Assembly (NCBI GenBank): GCA_946699065.1
Contig: CAMPDV010000139.1
Span: forward strand, 310,001-374,000
Origin: Loxodes magnus
Lineage: Eukaryota; Ciliophora; Karyorelictea; Loxodida; Loxodidae
DNA: 64,000 bases
Direction of reading: 5' to 3'
Part shown: positions 12,938 to 24,166 of the stretch, piece after piece
Layout: the number at the start of each line of letters is the position of its first letter
How positions within the stretch are numbered: position 1 is the first letter of the stretch
Position numbers and translations under genes: made by a program
The notes under the pieces: model-generated
Seen by the model: the letters and a program-made list of their open reading frames with translations, nothing else
Databases searched by the model: none
Told to the model about the DNA's origin: nothing

Positions 12938-14152
12938 ATGAAATGAATAAAAGCAGGTAATGTTCACTTCTTGGTACGTGAGGATGTGCATAATGCAATT
13001 ATTAGTGTCGGACCTCATTGATATTTCACCACTATAATGATCTTCCTGGTTATTTTTCTTAATGCGTGAGTTTTTTTCCGGGTTGAGTCCACTTTACTTA
13101 TTATTTTCGGTTGGATATTAGCAGCATTACTTATCTGCTCACTTATAGTCACAGCTCTTTCTGATCCTTAGTATTAGATGCCTGGAGGATCCTATGATTT
13201 CTCATAGGGAGACTCAAAGATTATATACTCAGCTCTTTTAAGCCGAAGTATGGAAGATTCTATTTAGTAATCAAACCCTCAGAGCCATGTTACTCCCTTT
13301 ACGTTGGATACTGAACAGTTTACAGAGTAATCAGATAAGCAAGAGGTACAAATATTCGATTATGGTAGACGAGAATATGGCTCAAACATAATAAATTACT
13401 GCGAAGCTTGTGGTCTATTTGTTACTAACCTAGACCACCATTGCGTATGAACAGGGAAATGTATAAGTAGATCAAACTTAAAATTTTTCTACACCTTCTT
13501 ATTCGTATCTTTCATCTATCTCACCTATGTAGTACTTGTTTTTTCTATAAAGGCTGGAAATATGCAAATTCAAGATAGAAAATGAACGATTAAACTAACT
13601 TTTGCAAATATTATTTATTTTAGTTTAAATCGGAAGAAGAAACTAAGTCTACATGTCTCTTCTGTATTCTAGTATATTCACTACCAGACTTCTCATGTTT
13701 AAGTTGTACATCAGGACCATTAAAGTTATATCGCTTAATCTCTTTTTGACGAATTTATGCCAGAAAAGCGACCTTCGTTCTATAAGATCACCTGAATAGG
13801 TAAGTTACCCTTGAGCTTAATTTTTGCTTTGATTGTGCTCCTTTAATACTAACTTAATTTACCCTTATATGTAAGGTTCATTTTCTGGTAGTAGATGATA
13901 ATAAGCAATTTTTATCGTCTAATCAAGAGATTTTTCTTAACCTTTTTCTTGTCTAATTCTTCCCATAGCTACCTGTATAAATGCTGTTAGCACTATTTGC
14001 TATATATCCTAGCGATGATTGATGTTACCTTCAGAAAGGTATCTAGATATCCCGTTCAGATAATATACTTGATGCTATCTATTTTAGGCAGTAAATTCAA
14101 AGGCATTTTTCTTATTAAGCCACCTTACTAAAATCGATAGAGTGTGTAATGA
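12938..14152 (+). CDS. DHHC-type palmitoyltransferase with shortened zinc domain
   Basis: Membrane S-acyltransferase of the DHHC family, 404 residues, ending Gln-TGA. Two membrane segments near residues 29-70 (YFTTIMIFLVIFLNAW, then LLIIFGWILAALLICSLIV), then TALSDPQY, close to the family TTxE/DPG region. The catalytic motif is LDHHCVWTGKCISRSN with DHHC at 166-169; Trp171 is encoded by TGA (13448-13450). Membrane segment 3 follows (FFYTFLFVSFIYLTYVVLVF) and segment 4 lies near residue 290. Oddity: the Cys-rich domain starts at YCEACG only about a dozen residues before DHHC; the usual first half (CxxC, P-x-R-x-x-HC) is missing and the third CxxC cysteine is Phe. A Lys/Ser/Gln-rich tail follows. 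An intron hiding the missing half is not supported, since the frame is continuous. Confidence 0.88.
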
Positions 14153-14548
14153 AGATTAACTGAATGAAGAAAATGAAAGAAAAGAAGGAGAACAGAAGAG
14201 AGGATAAGATTGGAGGATTTAAAGGTTAAGCTAGAATGGAAATAAAAAGGATCTCAGGTATAATTGATAAAGGCAATACGAGCGGCTATATTATGAGAAA
14301 TTAGAGCTACCAGACATATATTTAGCTATGATTAAACAAGTCAATAATGTATTTAAATACTAAGTATCAGAACTCTGTACATACTATAACATAATGATAC
14401 TAACTATGTATGATATTAAAGCATATGAAGCTTACAAGCTATATAAGCTTAACTGTTAATATTTACAAGCCGATAAAAGGATAAAGTATAAAGCAAAAAA
14501 GGAAGAGTGAAGCCATTTAATTAGGTAAATTAAATTAAAGTTATAAAA
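14153..14548. other. Convergent intergenic spacer
   Basis: Spacer between convergent gene ends, AT-rich with an A/G-rich stretch near 14160-14240. No gene, repeat or terminator motif recognised. Confidence 0.45.
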
Positions 14549-15826
14549 TCAATGTTAATGATGCTAAGGCAAAAACTCCGCACTCTATATCTGTGTAAAA
14601 GTGTACAATAAATACAAATGCAATATTATTATATATACAATTACACCAGTTTTAAACTTCACTATGAAATGCTGCTTATCTAAATGGAAGTATAAAGAGT
14701 TTATGTAATTTTGGTTTGTATCTTTTTCCTTCTCCAGGTTTTCCTTTTATGACTAAAGTTAGCCTTTTTCTTGCATTAGCTTTTCAATTATTCGCTATTT
14801 TGTCTGGAGGTTTAGAGTAAGTGCTTCCAAATCTTCTGCACTTTTAAGGTTTTTAAATTTTTCCTTTTGTTCAAGGAATTTTTATTAAATTTCGGTGTAT
14901 TATCTTTCTCTTATAGATAGAGAGGATAGTGTCTCTTCTAGCTTTAAATAGACCTGAATAAGTTCTTATTATGCTTGTTCAGGTTGAAAATTCTTACTGC
15001 TCATGTTTTCTCGTGGTTATTATTGCTTTCGAAATTCCATTAGACTTTCTGAATTTTTGCTTTAAAATTTTGATTTCGCCGATGTTTCTTGTTAGTTTAT
15101 AGATCGCTAAAACTGTTGGAAGTCCTCGAAGTTATCTTTCTTTTAACGAGCTAATAAATCATTACTTTAGCTAGACTGTTCTTAGGCTGTTAGATTCTCA
15201 TCTTCCATCTTCTAATTTTCATTCTAATATCCAGCTTTCTTTGCCTGCTCCTGGTACTTAGAATCAAACAACTCTTAGTTCTATTACCAAACTTTGACAT
15301 TTTTTATTTCGCTTTTCTATGAACTCCCAGTCATATCCTCTGTTAAGTACAGCTAGCTTTCATCTAAATGCATTTGAGCATTTTAATCCACTTTCAGATC
15401 ACTTTCAACGCTAATCTATTTCTCCTTTTTATGTTATAAACTCTAATCAATCTTATCTTACTCCTACTTCATTAAATCACCCTTTTTAACCTCCTTTCTT
15501 TCTTTTTCCTTTTCCTTTTCTTACTCAACAAGATAATTTTAAACCAACTCGCTTTACATTTATCTCTCATTCTATTACTCAACCTTATTCTCCTAAGTTA
15601 AGTAATCAATATTAATCTAAATGCTAGGCTTTTGATTCTAAGATTCATCAAGACCTATCAAGGATAAATTCTCCTCTTAAGGCTAAAAAGTATCTCTAAC
15701 GTTGATTTATTGGAATTATTTCTAAAGACCCTCTTCTTGTTCCTCCTTAGGTAGTGTGCTTGCTTATTAGTTAGGTTCTTAACCTTGCATTTCTGATTAT
15801 TAAATAGTCTCAGTCTATTCAGACAT
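14549..15826 (-). CDS. Gln-rich coiled-coil protein, possible C-terminal membrane anchor
   Basis: A 425-residue ORF starting MSEQTETIQQSEMQ. It is very rich in Gln, Glu and Lys, with heptad-like charged runs (EQEKEKEKERKEVKKGD; later EELIQVYLKLEETLSSL-type and KFLEQKEKFKNLKSAEDLEA) that indicate a coiled coil over most of its length. The frame runs on through a hydrophobic stretch VIVYIIILHLYLLYTF to the first in-frame TGA at 14549-14551, giving a tail-anchor-like end; this last 40-residue part could instead be 3' untranslated sequence misread because TAA/TAG do not stop. No family recognised. Divergent from the next gene with an 80-base gap. Confidence 0.78.
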
Positions 15827-15904
15827 CTTAAAAATAGGAAACTGAGTTAATTAAATAGCTCCTATTGATTTGGGTATTGAACTTAAACTGAATAAAGATG
15901 TAGC

Positions 15905-17077
15905 ATGCGTATTTTATTTAGACTGTAGAGTCTAGAAATGAAGGTTTAAGCTGATGGGGATTATAGAGAGGGATGTTAGGGAAGGTAAAGGTAGGAGTAT
16001 GTAGGTCGAAGGATAGAGGATTAGGATATGCTTATCAGAGGGTAACTAGCTTTGGAAGATTAAATCTATCTAGCGAAGCCATTCAGTTAGAAGGATATGA
16101 CAGAATGAATCTAGTTTGAGAAAATGGGAACTAAAAGTAATAAAGTTGATAGGGTTGAAATGATGAAGTCATTATACGATTCGAAGATGATAAGAAAGGC
16201 AATCTTGTAATAGTATCAGCTATAAGTAAAATCACTCTGCAAAGAATGCTATGATGCTTATGAACTGAAATTGAGTCATAAAATCAAAAATAAAAGTTTT
16301 AGAAATTAAGCATCTATACTAAACATTCCAGGAGGTGAAAGGCGTAGGTTGATTAAAGAATATGAAACTAGTTTATAGAAGAACTTAGTCCGAAAGACTA
16401 GCTGCTGATAAAAGGAAACTCGTATTTGTAGGTTCAACTTTTATGCGAAATAAAAGAAACTAAATTATTAAGTAAGAGCACAAAATATGCTCCTAAGAAA
16501 AGCTTCGGGTGAAAGATTCTTTCAAACTAAGAAAGAACTTCATAAGCTAACGCTAGTTTAAATAGATTAAGTAAGTAGTAAGGTAAGAGATAAAGCTAAA
16601 TCGTCCATCGATAATCAGATATACCTCACATCTTCTTAAAAGTCTATTAAATCGCTTAAAGCATACTAAAGCTCTAAATGATTTTCTAGTGTTAATATGT
16701 CACAATATACAATAAGCTAAAGCCTATTTAAATATCAGAATGTCTATCAAAAAGCAATACAGGAGATAACTATTTTCTATAGAGGCTCTGAAAGAAATTC
16801 TTAATTTGTCATGAATAGAAAATCTCACTAAGGCATCAAAAGACAAAATATTCATGTTACTTCATAAGAATATCTTCCGACCCAAATTTTTAGTCATTTC
16901 AAACTTAGATATCATAACAATCATGATACCAGATTAGATTAATCACATACATATTCTAAAGGTCACCTCAGTCTATCACACTACAGCTCAAAAAATTAAC
17001 GATCTATCACTATTTTTATCTTATAAAGCTAAGTTCAGCTTGTAATAAACTAGCATACCTTATAAGTCTAATTCTGA
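15905..17077 (+). CDS. Ser/Lys/Gln-rich hypothetical protein
   Basis: A 390-codon frame ending at TGA 17075-17077. It was chosen over the two other open frames because it holds only three internal TGA codons, whereas an overlapping frame has about seven in 120 codons. It contains KECYDAYELKLSHKIKNK, IPGGERRRLIKEYE and a Ser-rich stretch (KSSIDNQIYLTSSQKSIKSL). Two in-frame ATGs (15905 and 15938) are possible starts. I recognise no family. It is basic and mostly polar, without membrane segments, and its C-terminal third becomes low-complexity. Confidence 0.6.
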
Positions 17078-17208
17078 CTGGTATAAATAGTAAGAGATTT
17101 TAATAAAATTAGCTAACAAAAAAAATTTCGATTAAATTTATAATCTAAAGCCTTTTAAAGCTCATAATATAATAAATTTATAGTATCCAAGGTAAAATTA
17201 TTGTTAGT

Positions 17209-17532
17209 ATGTCTCAGGATAGTGAGAAAAGGAGAACTTAATGATAGTTGGTAATGTGGTGAAATGAACATTTTGAGGTAACATAATTGAAGGAAAATGA
17301 TTCTAGCAAGAATGGCAAGAATTTATTGAGTGAATGAGCAGAATCCCAAGAACAGACATGTGAAGGCTTTGATTTTGCTTGTATTGATGTATTGCGGCAT
17401 AAAGAAAGGGATCAAGAATCAGCGTTTATCTTTAATCAAAACAGCAAGATTTATCTATCAGCACTTTATTTTAAAGAAGGACTTTGAAAAATATTTAGCT
17501 GAAATCTATAAAGCAGTCTAAGATTAAAGTGA
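17209..17532 (+). CDS. Small acidic hypothetical protein, possible frameshifted longer gene
   Basis: A 107-residue frame starting MSQDSEKRRT and ending LRLK-TGA. The first 90 residues look protein-like (QEQTCEGFDFACIDVL; SAFIFNQNSKIYLSAL) but five Trp come from TGA. From about 17480 the next frame (+1) reads better (FEKYLAEIYKAVQDQSDY) and the switch lies at CTT TGA. It may be a broken gene, a sequencing indel, or a shifted reading. Function unknown. Confidence 0.38.
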
Positions 17533-17712
17533 TTACCTGACTTATGTCTTTCTTCAAGCCTAAAAATAAAAAATTACAAAATAAAATTTAAAGTAAAGCG
17601 AGTGGAAGTAATATCCAGTTATTTTACTTGCAGAGATACACATAAAATTTTTGAATACCGAATTGAAATAAAAAAATCAGACTAATTAAAGTGAAAAATA
17701 AATAATAAAATA

Positions 17713-18477
17713 TCAACTATCACAAAGCTTTTCCTTACTCTACTTAGATCTTTTCTGTTGCTTGTATTTATTTCTTTCATAACTTTCCTTATCATAACTT
17801 TTTTTCTTTCCTTTATCAACAGTTCCAGAGGATGATTTATCTTCATTTGATTACTTATACATAAAAACTTAGGCTTTTAAATCTCGTTTTCGCTTTTTTA
17901 ATTAAATTACTTTTTGAGACTGTATAATCTTCTCCTTTTACTTTTCAACGAGCTGGATCTTCAAAACCTAGATCTCATTCTATTAGGCTTGAAGTTCTTC
18001 ATTTTACACATTTATTTATTATGACAAACTTTTAATAGTTTTTTAAAGTTCCTTCTCTCGCAAATTTTTCCTAATTTCTTCATTTTTGCACTCGTCTAAA
18101 AAATTTTTCAGCAGATTTTGTAAATTCACATTAACACAGCTTTACATATGTTCTCCTAGTTAGTTAATTTTCAATTTTTTTCTGCATAAATTAAATTAGC
18201 ACAAAGTATGAATTTCCCCTATTAAGTTTACAACCTCTTCATTTCTTTTAAACTCCCCTTGTTACCTACAAAACGGGCAATTCGGTTGGTTGATTTTATC
18301 CAAGCATTTCTAGCAAATAATTTTATTACATGCAGGTATACTACATTTCATAGGTTGCACTGGTAGATTAAAGCAGATATTACACTAGTACTCTTCTGAT
18401 GCTTACTATTCTAGCAAAAGTTTTATCTGATATGCATATGGTTTTTTCATATATTCAGAGATATCATTTCTCTACAT
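17713..18477 (-). CDS. RING-finger coiled-coil protein, probable E3 ubiquitin ligase
   Basis: A 254-residue protein. Residues 30-70 form a RING-like cross-brace with eight Cys: C32-x2-C35, C45, C50, C55-x2-C58, C67-x2-C70 (CNICF, MKCS, ACNKIICQKC, CPFC). The usual His is replaced by Cys, so this is a C8 variant. A second short zinc-type motif follows near 95-117 (CQFNLCRKKL, then EHMQSC), placed as in TRAF/SIAH proteins. A coiled coil covers about residues 120-210 and the tail is Lys-rich (KGKKKSYDKESYERNKYK). RING proteins of this layout recruit E2 enzymes; the substrate is unknown. Start is the first in-frame ATG; stop TGA at 17713-17715. Confidence 0.85.
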
Positions 18478-18962
18478 TATTCCCTATATTTTTATATTGA
18501 TTTTTAAACTCCATTAATATAGTAGAACAATGAGCATTTATTAGAAAATTTTAGCATCCTTTCCTCATAATTTTTTTGAGTGAATTTAATAAATGCTAAT
18601 GACAGAAAATTGCTTTAGGTATTAGAAATTATAAATGGTGAATGTGGGTATTTTGGTTGTGATGAATGTTGTGGATGATGGGAATTTATGGTGGTGAAGG
18701 TGTGAGGTTTGTTGATCATCTGGTGGTGTAAGTTTATACTAAATGTTTTAAAACAGTGTTCTTTACTGTGGTCTCACTTAGTAACTGCTTATGATAACAA
18801 CTGGACCTTTAGTTATAAGGTTTTACTTTTGAGGTTATATTTATGCTTATCTACTCAGACTAATGAGAGTTAATTAATGGTTAATAGAAACTAAAAATAT
18901 AAGGCTAATTTCTAAAAAGGCTAACTTATAGAAATAAAATAAAAGGTCTAAAAATCATTTTC
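18478..18962. other. Intergenic region, nothing recognised
   Basis: AT-rich spacer between two minus-strand genes with a GT-rich stretch near 18630-18730 (repeated gtggtg/gtgatg-type words). No coding, RNA or mobile-element signal seen. Confidence 0.45.
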
Positions 18963-19487
18963 TCAATCTGACACTTCATCATCAATATCTTCACTTTGAT
19001 CTTCGGCATATTCTTCATTATCTTCCAGCAAATCTTCGAACTTCTCAAATCGATCTTCCAAAGCATCTTCAGCTTCCTCATCGTCGAAATTCACTACTAC
19101 ATATTAATCGTAATCAGTTTATGTTAATGGTAGTTCGTAATCACTAAAAGGCAAATCCTAGTTCAGATGGTGCTTTTTCAAAAAGTTATTAGAAATATGT
19201 CGTTTCTGAATAAAGTTAATGTCTTAGATATCTTCTTGCTATTCTTCCGCTCCTTCATCTATATCTTCTTACTACTCCTCAATATCATCTTCATTAGCTT
19301 CCTTATTATCCTCTAACTCTTCCGAGTCTCCATATTCAAATTTAATTGCATCCCACTTCGTTCCATCCTAGTCTTGATCATCTTCTTTCACAATAACCTA
19401 TTTAGTTTTGCTTGATAAATACAACAAAGTAGGAGAGAAAGAATAAGCTACTGATAAGCAGATCAATAGAATGGCTAGTTATTTCAT
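18963..19487 (-). CDS. Secreted highly acidic protein
   Basis: A 174-residue protein with a signal peptide (MKQLAILLICLSVAYS) followed by a strongly acidic mature chain: long Asp/Glu/Gln runs (EDDQDQDG, NEDDIEEQQEDIDEG, NFDDEEAEDALEDR, and an acidic end SEDIDDEVSD before TGA). No Cys and no recognised domain. Composition suggests a calcium-binding or low-affinity cation-binding luminal or secreted protein, which is inference only. Its ATG overlaps the TGA of the upstream gene on the same strand (ATGA). Confidence 0.85.
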
Positions 19488-20209
19488 TTATATGGCTTAG
19501 GACTGGTATGTGCCTTTTGATTTATAGTCGTTACAATAACTTCTTTCCTTTAATTAAAAGACTCGTTTTATAAACTGAAATACCTAAGATCAAACTCAAA
19601 AGCTAGTTTTTAATACTAATAAGCAAAACTAAATGCTTTATTAGGCAAAATTGGGTTTGTCAGATGTTTATTAAAATTTATTGCTTTGAGGTTAATAAAT
19701 TTTAGCTTTATGAGATAAAGTGAAAAAATGAGATTGAAATCGTTTGATTTAAAAAGAGATGGGATCGATGAATTTCTTGGAGGAGTGAAGTTGTATTTGG
19801 TTATAATAGCAGGTTGAAAGGTTGCTCGTAGTAGATAGATGCTTTATCTAGGTTATTTAAGACGGATTGTCTTTTTTCTGTTTCGCAAGTAATGAGAAAG
19901 ATTTATCTTACTGTTTGATACTGAAAATATCTTTTGCATTAATGAAATAGTCAAACTTGGAGATGGCTCCTTTCTCTCCTCACTCTATATTTATGATTGA
20001 TCGTTAGATTAAGATATTTGCTATTAGCCAAATTTAGACTTCCCAATGTTTTCCTTAGAAGAAGTATAATCTTTTTATTGATCGGTTGTTTATACTTTCT
20101 CATTTAAACCTCAAAAAGGAAAACATTTTTGCTACTCTGTAAGAAGCTAGATCTCAACAAGAACCTACTCACTTTCACTGAAATGAATTCCTTTCTTATA
20201 TTTTCCCAT
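19484..20209 (-). CDS. Hypothetical protein overlapping the acidic-protein start
   Basis: A 241-codon frame starting MGKYKKGIHFSESEQ. The first half is polar and gene-like (KDYTSSKENIGKSKF, then SNDQSQIQSEERKEPSPSL) and only one internal TGA occurs in the whole frame. The second half is Phe/Ile/Asn/Leu-rich and may be 3' untranslated sequence that stays open because TAA/TAG are sense. The first in-frame TGA shares bases with the next gene's ATG. No family recognised. Confidence 0.5.
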
Positions 20210-20746
20210 TTTCAAAAACGAGCTTAAAGTGAAACTTCAGCAGCTCTTATTCAGAAGTTCTCTTTTATCTCCACCATAAGTTTCCCTTATGTTACTTTCT
20301 TCTTCTCTTGAAAAACGAGACCAATATATCATATTGACATACTACACTCTTAAGCATAACTTAATGGTCTATATTCATGACCTATCCAGTTCTTACGCTA
20401 GGATATATAGTCTTAGCATGATCGCTTGATAACTTTTATTGCTACAAGCAGACAAGTAAACCAATATAAAGCTATTACCTAGATAGCAAGATATCGCATG
20501 CTACTAACTAATGACTTTAAACTTATGATTAGAAACTTGGGGATCAATCATGACTAAAAGCTCCAAGTTTTATCACTCCGCTAATTAAACTTGCCAGTCA
20601 TCTTCTTATATACCTTTAGTGGTATCATCTAGATCCCTTATATCATGACTATATGCTCTTCCTTCTATTTACCTTGTATATGTTATTGTCTAGTTATTCT
20701 AGTTTCACTAAGATAGAAATAAAGAGTATATTGTAGAAAGGTTAAA
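20210..20746. promoter_or_regulatory. Divergent intergenic region upstream of kelch-like gene
   Basis: Divergent spacer that must hold promoters for the minus-strand hypothetical gene and the kelch-like gene. No motif I can name. Confidence 0.35.
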
Positions 20747-21826
20747 ATGAAAAAGGAACTTAATTTATCAATAAAATTACGCTTGGAGATAGCAATAAGA
20801 ACCACTTAGCAAGCAGAATGCTAAGAAGGTAACAAAAGAGCTGTGATGTGTAGAAAGTTACTAGGAGGAGGAGGATGCTGCTCGCAATAGAAACAGCGAA
20901 ATACAAGCAACGAATAAAAAATTGAAGAAAGGTAGAAAAATTATCAGGTTCCTTAGTAGACGAACGAGGTTAAAGTAGCTGAAACTGATTAACTGATAAA
21001 TGAAAAAAAAATTGAAAGTAAGGAGATTATTTTTGAAAGTTTGCTTTGGATTCAGGATAGAAGCAACGTTTAAGTAGCTTATGACACTAAAACTTAAAAC
21101 TGGAAAACTTGCTAACTAAATATAGCTCAGATTCCTGACTAAGTCAGGATAATCTAAATCGGTGAAAGCGAATATATAAAATCGGGAGGGACTAAGTATG
21201 AATAGAATTTCTCAATTATAAAGAATGAAAGGGAGTTTCAAGAGTAGAATGTATTAGAATATACTAGTCTATTCGGTCATAGAAATCATGGAATATGCTT
21301 ACATAGAAACAGAGTGTATTTGATATCAGGATGCTCGTAGACTTAATTTTAGTCAAAATGTGAATATTTCGACTTACAGTTCTAGAAATTCAATCTTATT
21401 TAAGACATTAAAGTTCCATTCATAAATCAAGGGGTAGTACCTTTCAAGGATAGTATTTACACGTTTTCGAATATAAATTTCTAATGATATAACGATAAGA
21501 CTGACTAATGGAGTGTTACTAGTAAGGAGTAAATGAATTAAATCGAGCACATACCTTAGTATAACTATGCTATTAGCCTGAACGACAAGATAATGATAAT
21601 AAATGAAGAAAGTATTAGCGAAGGCAATATGTGTACATATGATGGATCTAAATTTGAAGCGTATGAGTGTAAATATCCATCAGAGTATCGCTCAGAAGTG
21701 ATTCCCATACTGGCTAGGAATCAAATTTATGTATTTAACTGGAATAATGAATTATACGCCTTTTCAGTCGATGAAAGAAAATGGAACGTGGTGATTCATC
21801 GCTAGAATGAATCTGAAGCTGTCTGA
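20747..21826 (+). CDS. Kelch-repeat-like protein
   Basis: A 359-residue protein. After a polar N-terminus with GGGGCCSQ come repeated beta-propeller-like units: GESEYIKSGGTKYEQ, then LFGHRNHGICLHRNRVYLI with SGCSQ, then CEYFDLQFQKFNLIQDI, then GVVPFKDSIYTFSNINFQWY, then NQIYVFNWNNELYAFSVDE and RKWNVV. The pattern (hydrophobic strands with YxFD and W spaced about 45-50 residues) fits diverged kelch repeats, which bind proteins or build scaffolds; the double-Gly signature is mostly lost. TGA is used as Trp once and ends the gene (GCT GTC TGA). Convergent with the next gene. Confidence 0.78.
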
Positions 21827-22254
21827 TTTATACTTTAAACTTGTATATCTATTATATTTCATTTATATCAACATTTATACAGATTTGATAATCTATAAAC
21901 CTGAACTAAAAAATTAGAATCAAATAGTAGAGACAGAGTATACATATATAGTATTTTTGACCAAGGGTTTATATATAATGAGATACTAATGCAATTTAAT
22001 AAAAATCAGTCGTTAATTTTGATTCTTAACTTTGTTAGTCAAGAGTAATAATGAATTTGCAATTTCAATATACTATCTTAATATTTTTATTCTAAGCTTA
22101 ATGATGGAAATTATTCTAGTCCTCTATCAAATAAATTTGCCTCTAAGATGATTTATTACTATTTTTTACTTTGGATATGAAGGTTAACAAATACTATGTG
22201 TATGAGCTAAACCTTAAGTTTAGTTATATTAATGAATTTAATGTAGATAAATAT
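21827..22254. other. Convergent intergenic spacer
   Basis: AT-rich spacer between convergent stops; nothing recognised. Confidence 0.45.
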
Positions 22255-23529
22255 TCAAAATTGTAATAAATTACAGCTTTATACGTTTTTTCTTTCGTTA
22301 CTACTTGTAAGTATCTATTTAAACTTAGAAATTCTCTCTGAGCGTTCTTTCGATTTTCTCAGTTCAACTTAATTATCATCCTGCATTGCTTGGCCTTCTG
22401 GCTCTTCTTACTCCAGGTTGCTATTCTAGATTTGGAAGGGAATATTTTTAGTTGAACGAGAGGAGCTTATATCCTATACTAAAAATTCATTCTTTTTGCT
22501 TTCTTCTTAATTCTATTCTGCCTCATTTTCGAAAATTTAGTTCTAATTATTCTGCCTTTTTTTCATCTGAGGAGATTCTTCTAAAAATATGTCCTGATCA
22601 TAGATGTAATTCAGGTCTTTATTAATTTCCTGATGCTCTTCATTGTCCTCACTCATTTCTTAACTTTTAGTTCGGCTGAAATTTTAAAGGTCTTTCAAGA
22701 ACTCTTAAGTCTATTTCTTTTGCAAATTCTATTGGAAAAATGAGTTGCTACTTTACTTGTTCATATCGTTCCTTCTAAACTCAAAAAATTCAGTCATGCA
22801 CTCCTCAGCACTTTCTACTATCTTGCTTTGGGAATATTTGAATAGTTCTTCTGAATCAGTTTTTACATTTTTGAAAAGGCTCAAATTTTGTGTGGCTTGA
22901 ATGATTTAATTTCCAGGACTTGTAAAAAATAACTTCTGTGCTGGAGATGTTTAATTAGAATCAAGCTAGTGAAGAGATACTCTATTGCTATTACACTTTG
23001 TAAATTTATCACTTCATAACACAAAATCCTGCAGCCTATTCTCCAAGATCTCCGAATTCGCTTATGACTAATTCAAAATTTAAAGACTGAAAACTCTTTA
23101 CTATCCTCCAGGAACTCTTCCTTCTATCCTACTTTACTCGTTCGCTTCAATTTTAGGTATAGAAGTCGTGCTATAATCGAACTACTCCTATATAGTAGTA
23201 AAATGGTCATCATTACAGCTATAAACTCACTCCCTCTAGCTTTTATACTTCATCTACTGCATAAGATTCTCATTTATAATCTTCTACTACAAGTTATCTT
23301 CAATCTCATTCTCCAAAACCCCCTAGAACTGATGTTAAGTATTCACTCTAAATGCTTACTCTACCTACTACTTATAAATACCATACTAAAGATACTCCTC
23401 CTGTTCATTTCTTCGAACACTAGTCGAATATTGATTCACTTAATTCCCTAAATCCTGCACAGTAATTATGTTTTCTTCATTGTTATGAAAATTGAAAATA
23501 CATCCAAAACAAACTGAAAAAAATCTCAT
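22255..23529 (-). CDS. Gln/Asn/Glu-rich hypothetical protein
   Basis: A 424-residue frame ending LLQF-TGA. It is dominated by Gln, Asn, Glu and Ser, with charged helical stretches (VLENEIEDNLQQKIINENL; ENRLQDFVLWSDKFTKC; SAEECMTEFFEFRRNDM) separated by disordered ones. A few short linear motifs could be phosphorylation targets (SSSRSTKN, SKERSERIS). No domain recognised. The frame is supported by low internal TGA use and by dense TAA/TAG at Gln positions. Start is an ATG at 23527-23529; the first 12 residues are hydrophobic (MRFFSVCFGCIF), so a later start is possible, as is a short signal. Confidence 0.75.
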
Positions 23530-24166
23530 TTTATTTGTTATTTTCAAAGCGAAAAATTGTTGAAGGGTTTACATAAGAGAAGTGGGATAGATCATATTAA
23601 GTACTGATAATGACATATATGAATAGTATTGTACTCATACGTATTTTTAGGGATGAGAGAATAAAGTAGTAAACCTACTGAGAAATGGAAGAAGATGTGA
23701 GTGGCTTAGGAGTTGTGATTAAAGTATAACCAGTTAGCTAAATAAAAAGGGATACTTTAAGAGTATTAAATATGGATTATATTGCTAATGTATGTCACTA
23801 CATGATTATATAGCTAGTTGGTAATAATTAATGAAACTGATTAAAAAATGGTTAGTGGAGATGGTAAATAGATTGATGGAAATAAAAAGGGAGATTGTAC
23901 TGGATAAAAGGAAAAGGTAGATTGATTGAAAGGTGGAAGGAGAAGCGGCAATATTTAATCATGTAAATAGACATTGTAATGACTAGCAAGGGGGTAATAG
24001 AGATGTCAAATCACATTATCCCACTCTATCATTCTTGTACACTATTTAAGCTTCTCTAGTGAATATGTCAATAGCTCGTTATATAGACATATTAATGTTA
24101 AATCGCACTTAAGAAAATGTATATTTAATTCTATTTTATATTCTAAATTTATCTCAATTTAACGTT
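23530..24166. promoter_or_regulatory. Divergent intergenic region upstream of poly(A) polymerase gene
   Basis: About 640 bases between divergent starts. AT-rich; no gene, RNA or repeat recognised. Confidence 0.4.

Noticed and set aside
16140-16690. Alternative frame over the gene at 15905-17077
   Set aside because: It reads as protein but contains about seven TGA in 120 codons, whereas the accepted frame has three in 390.
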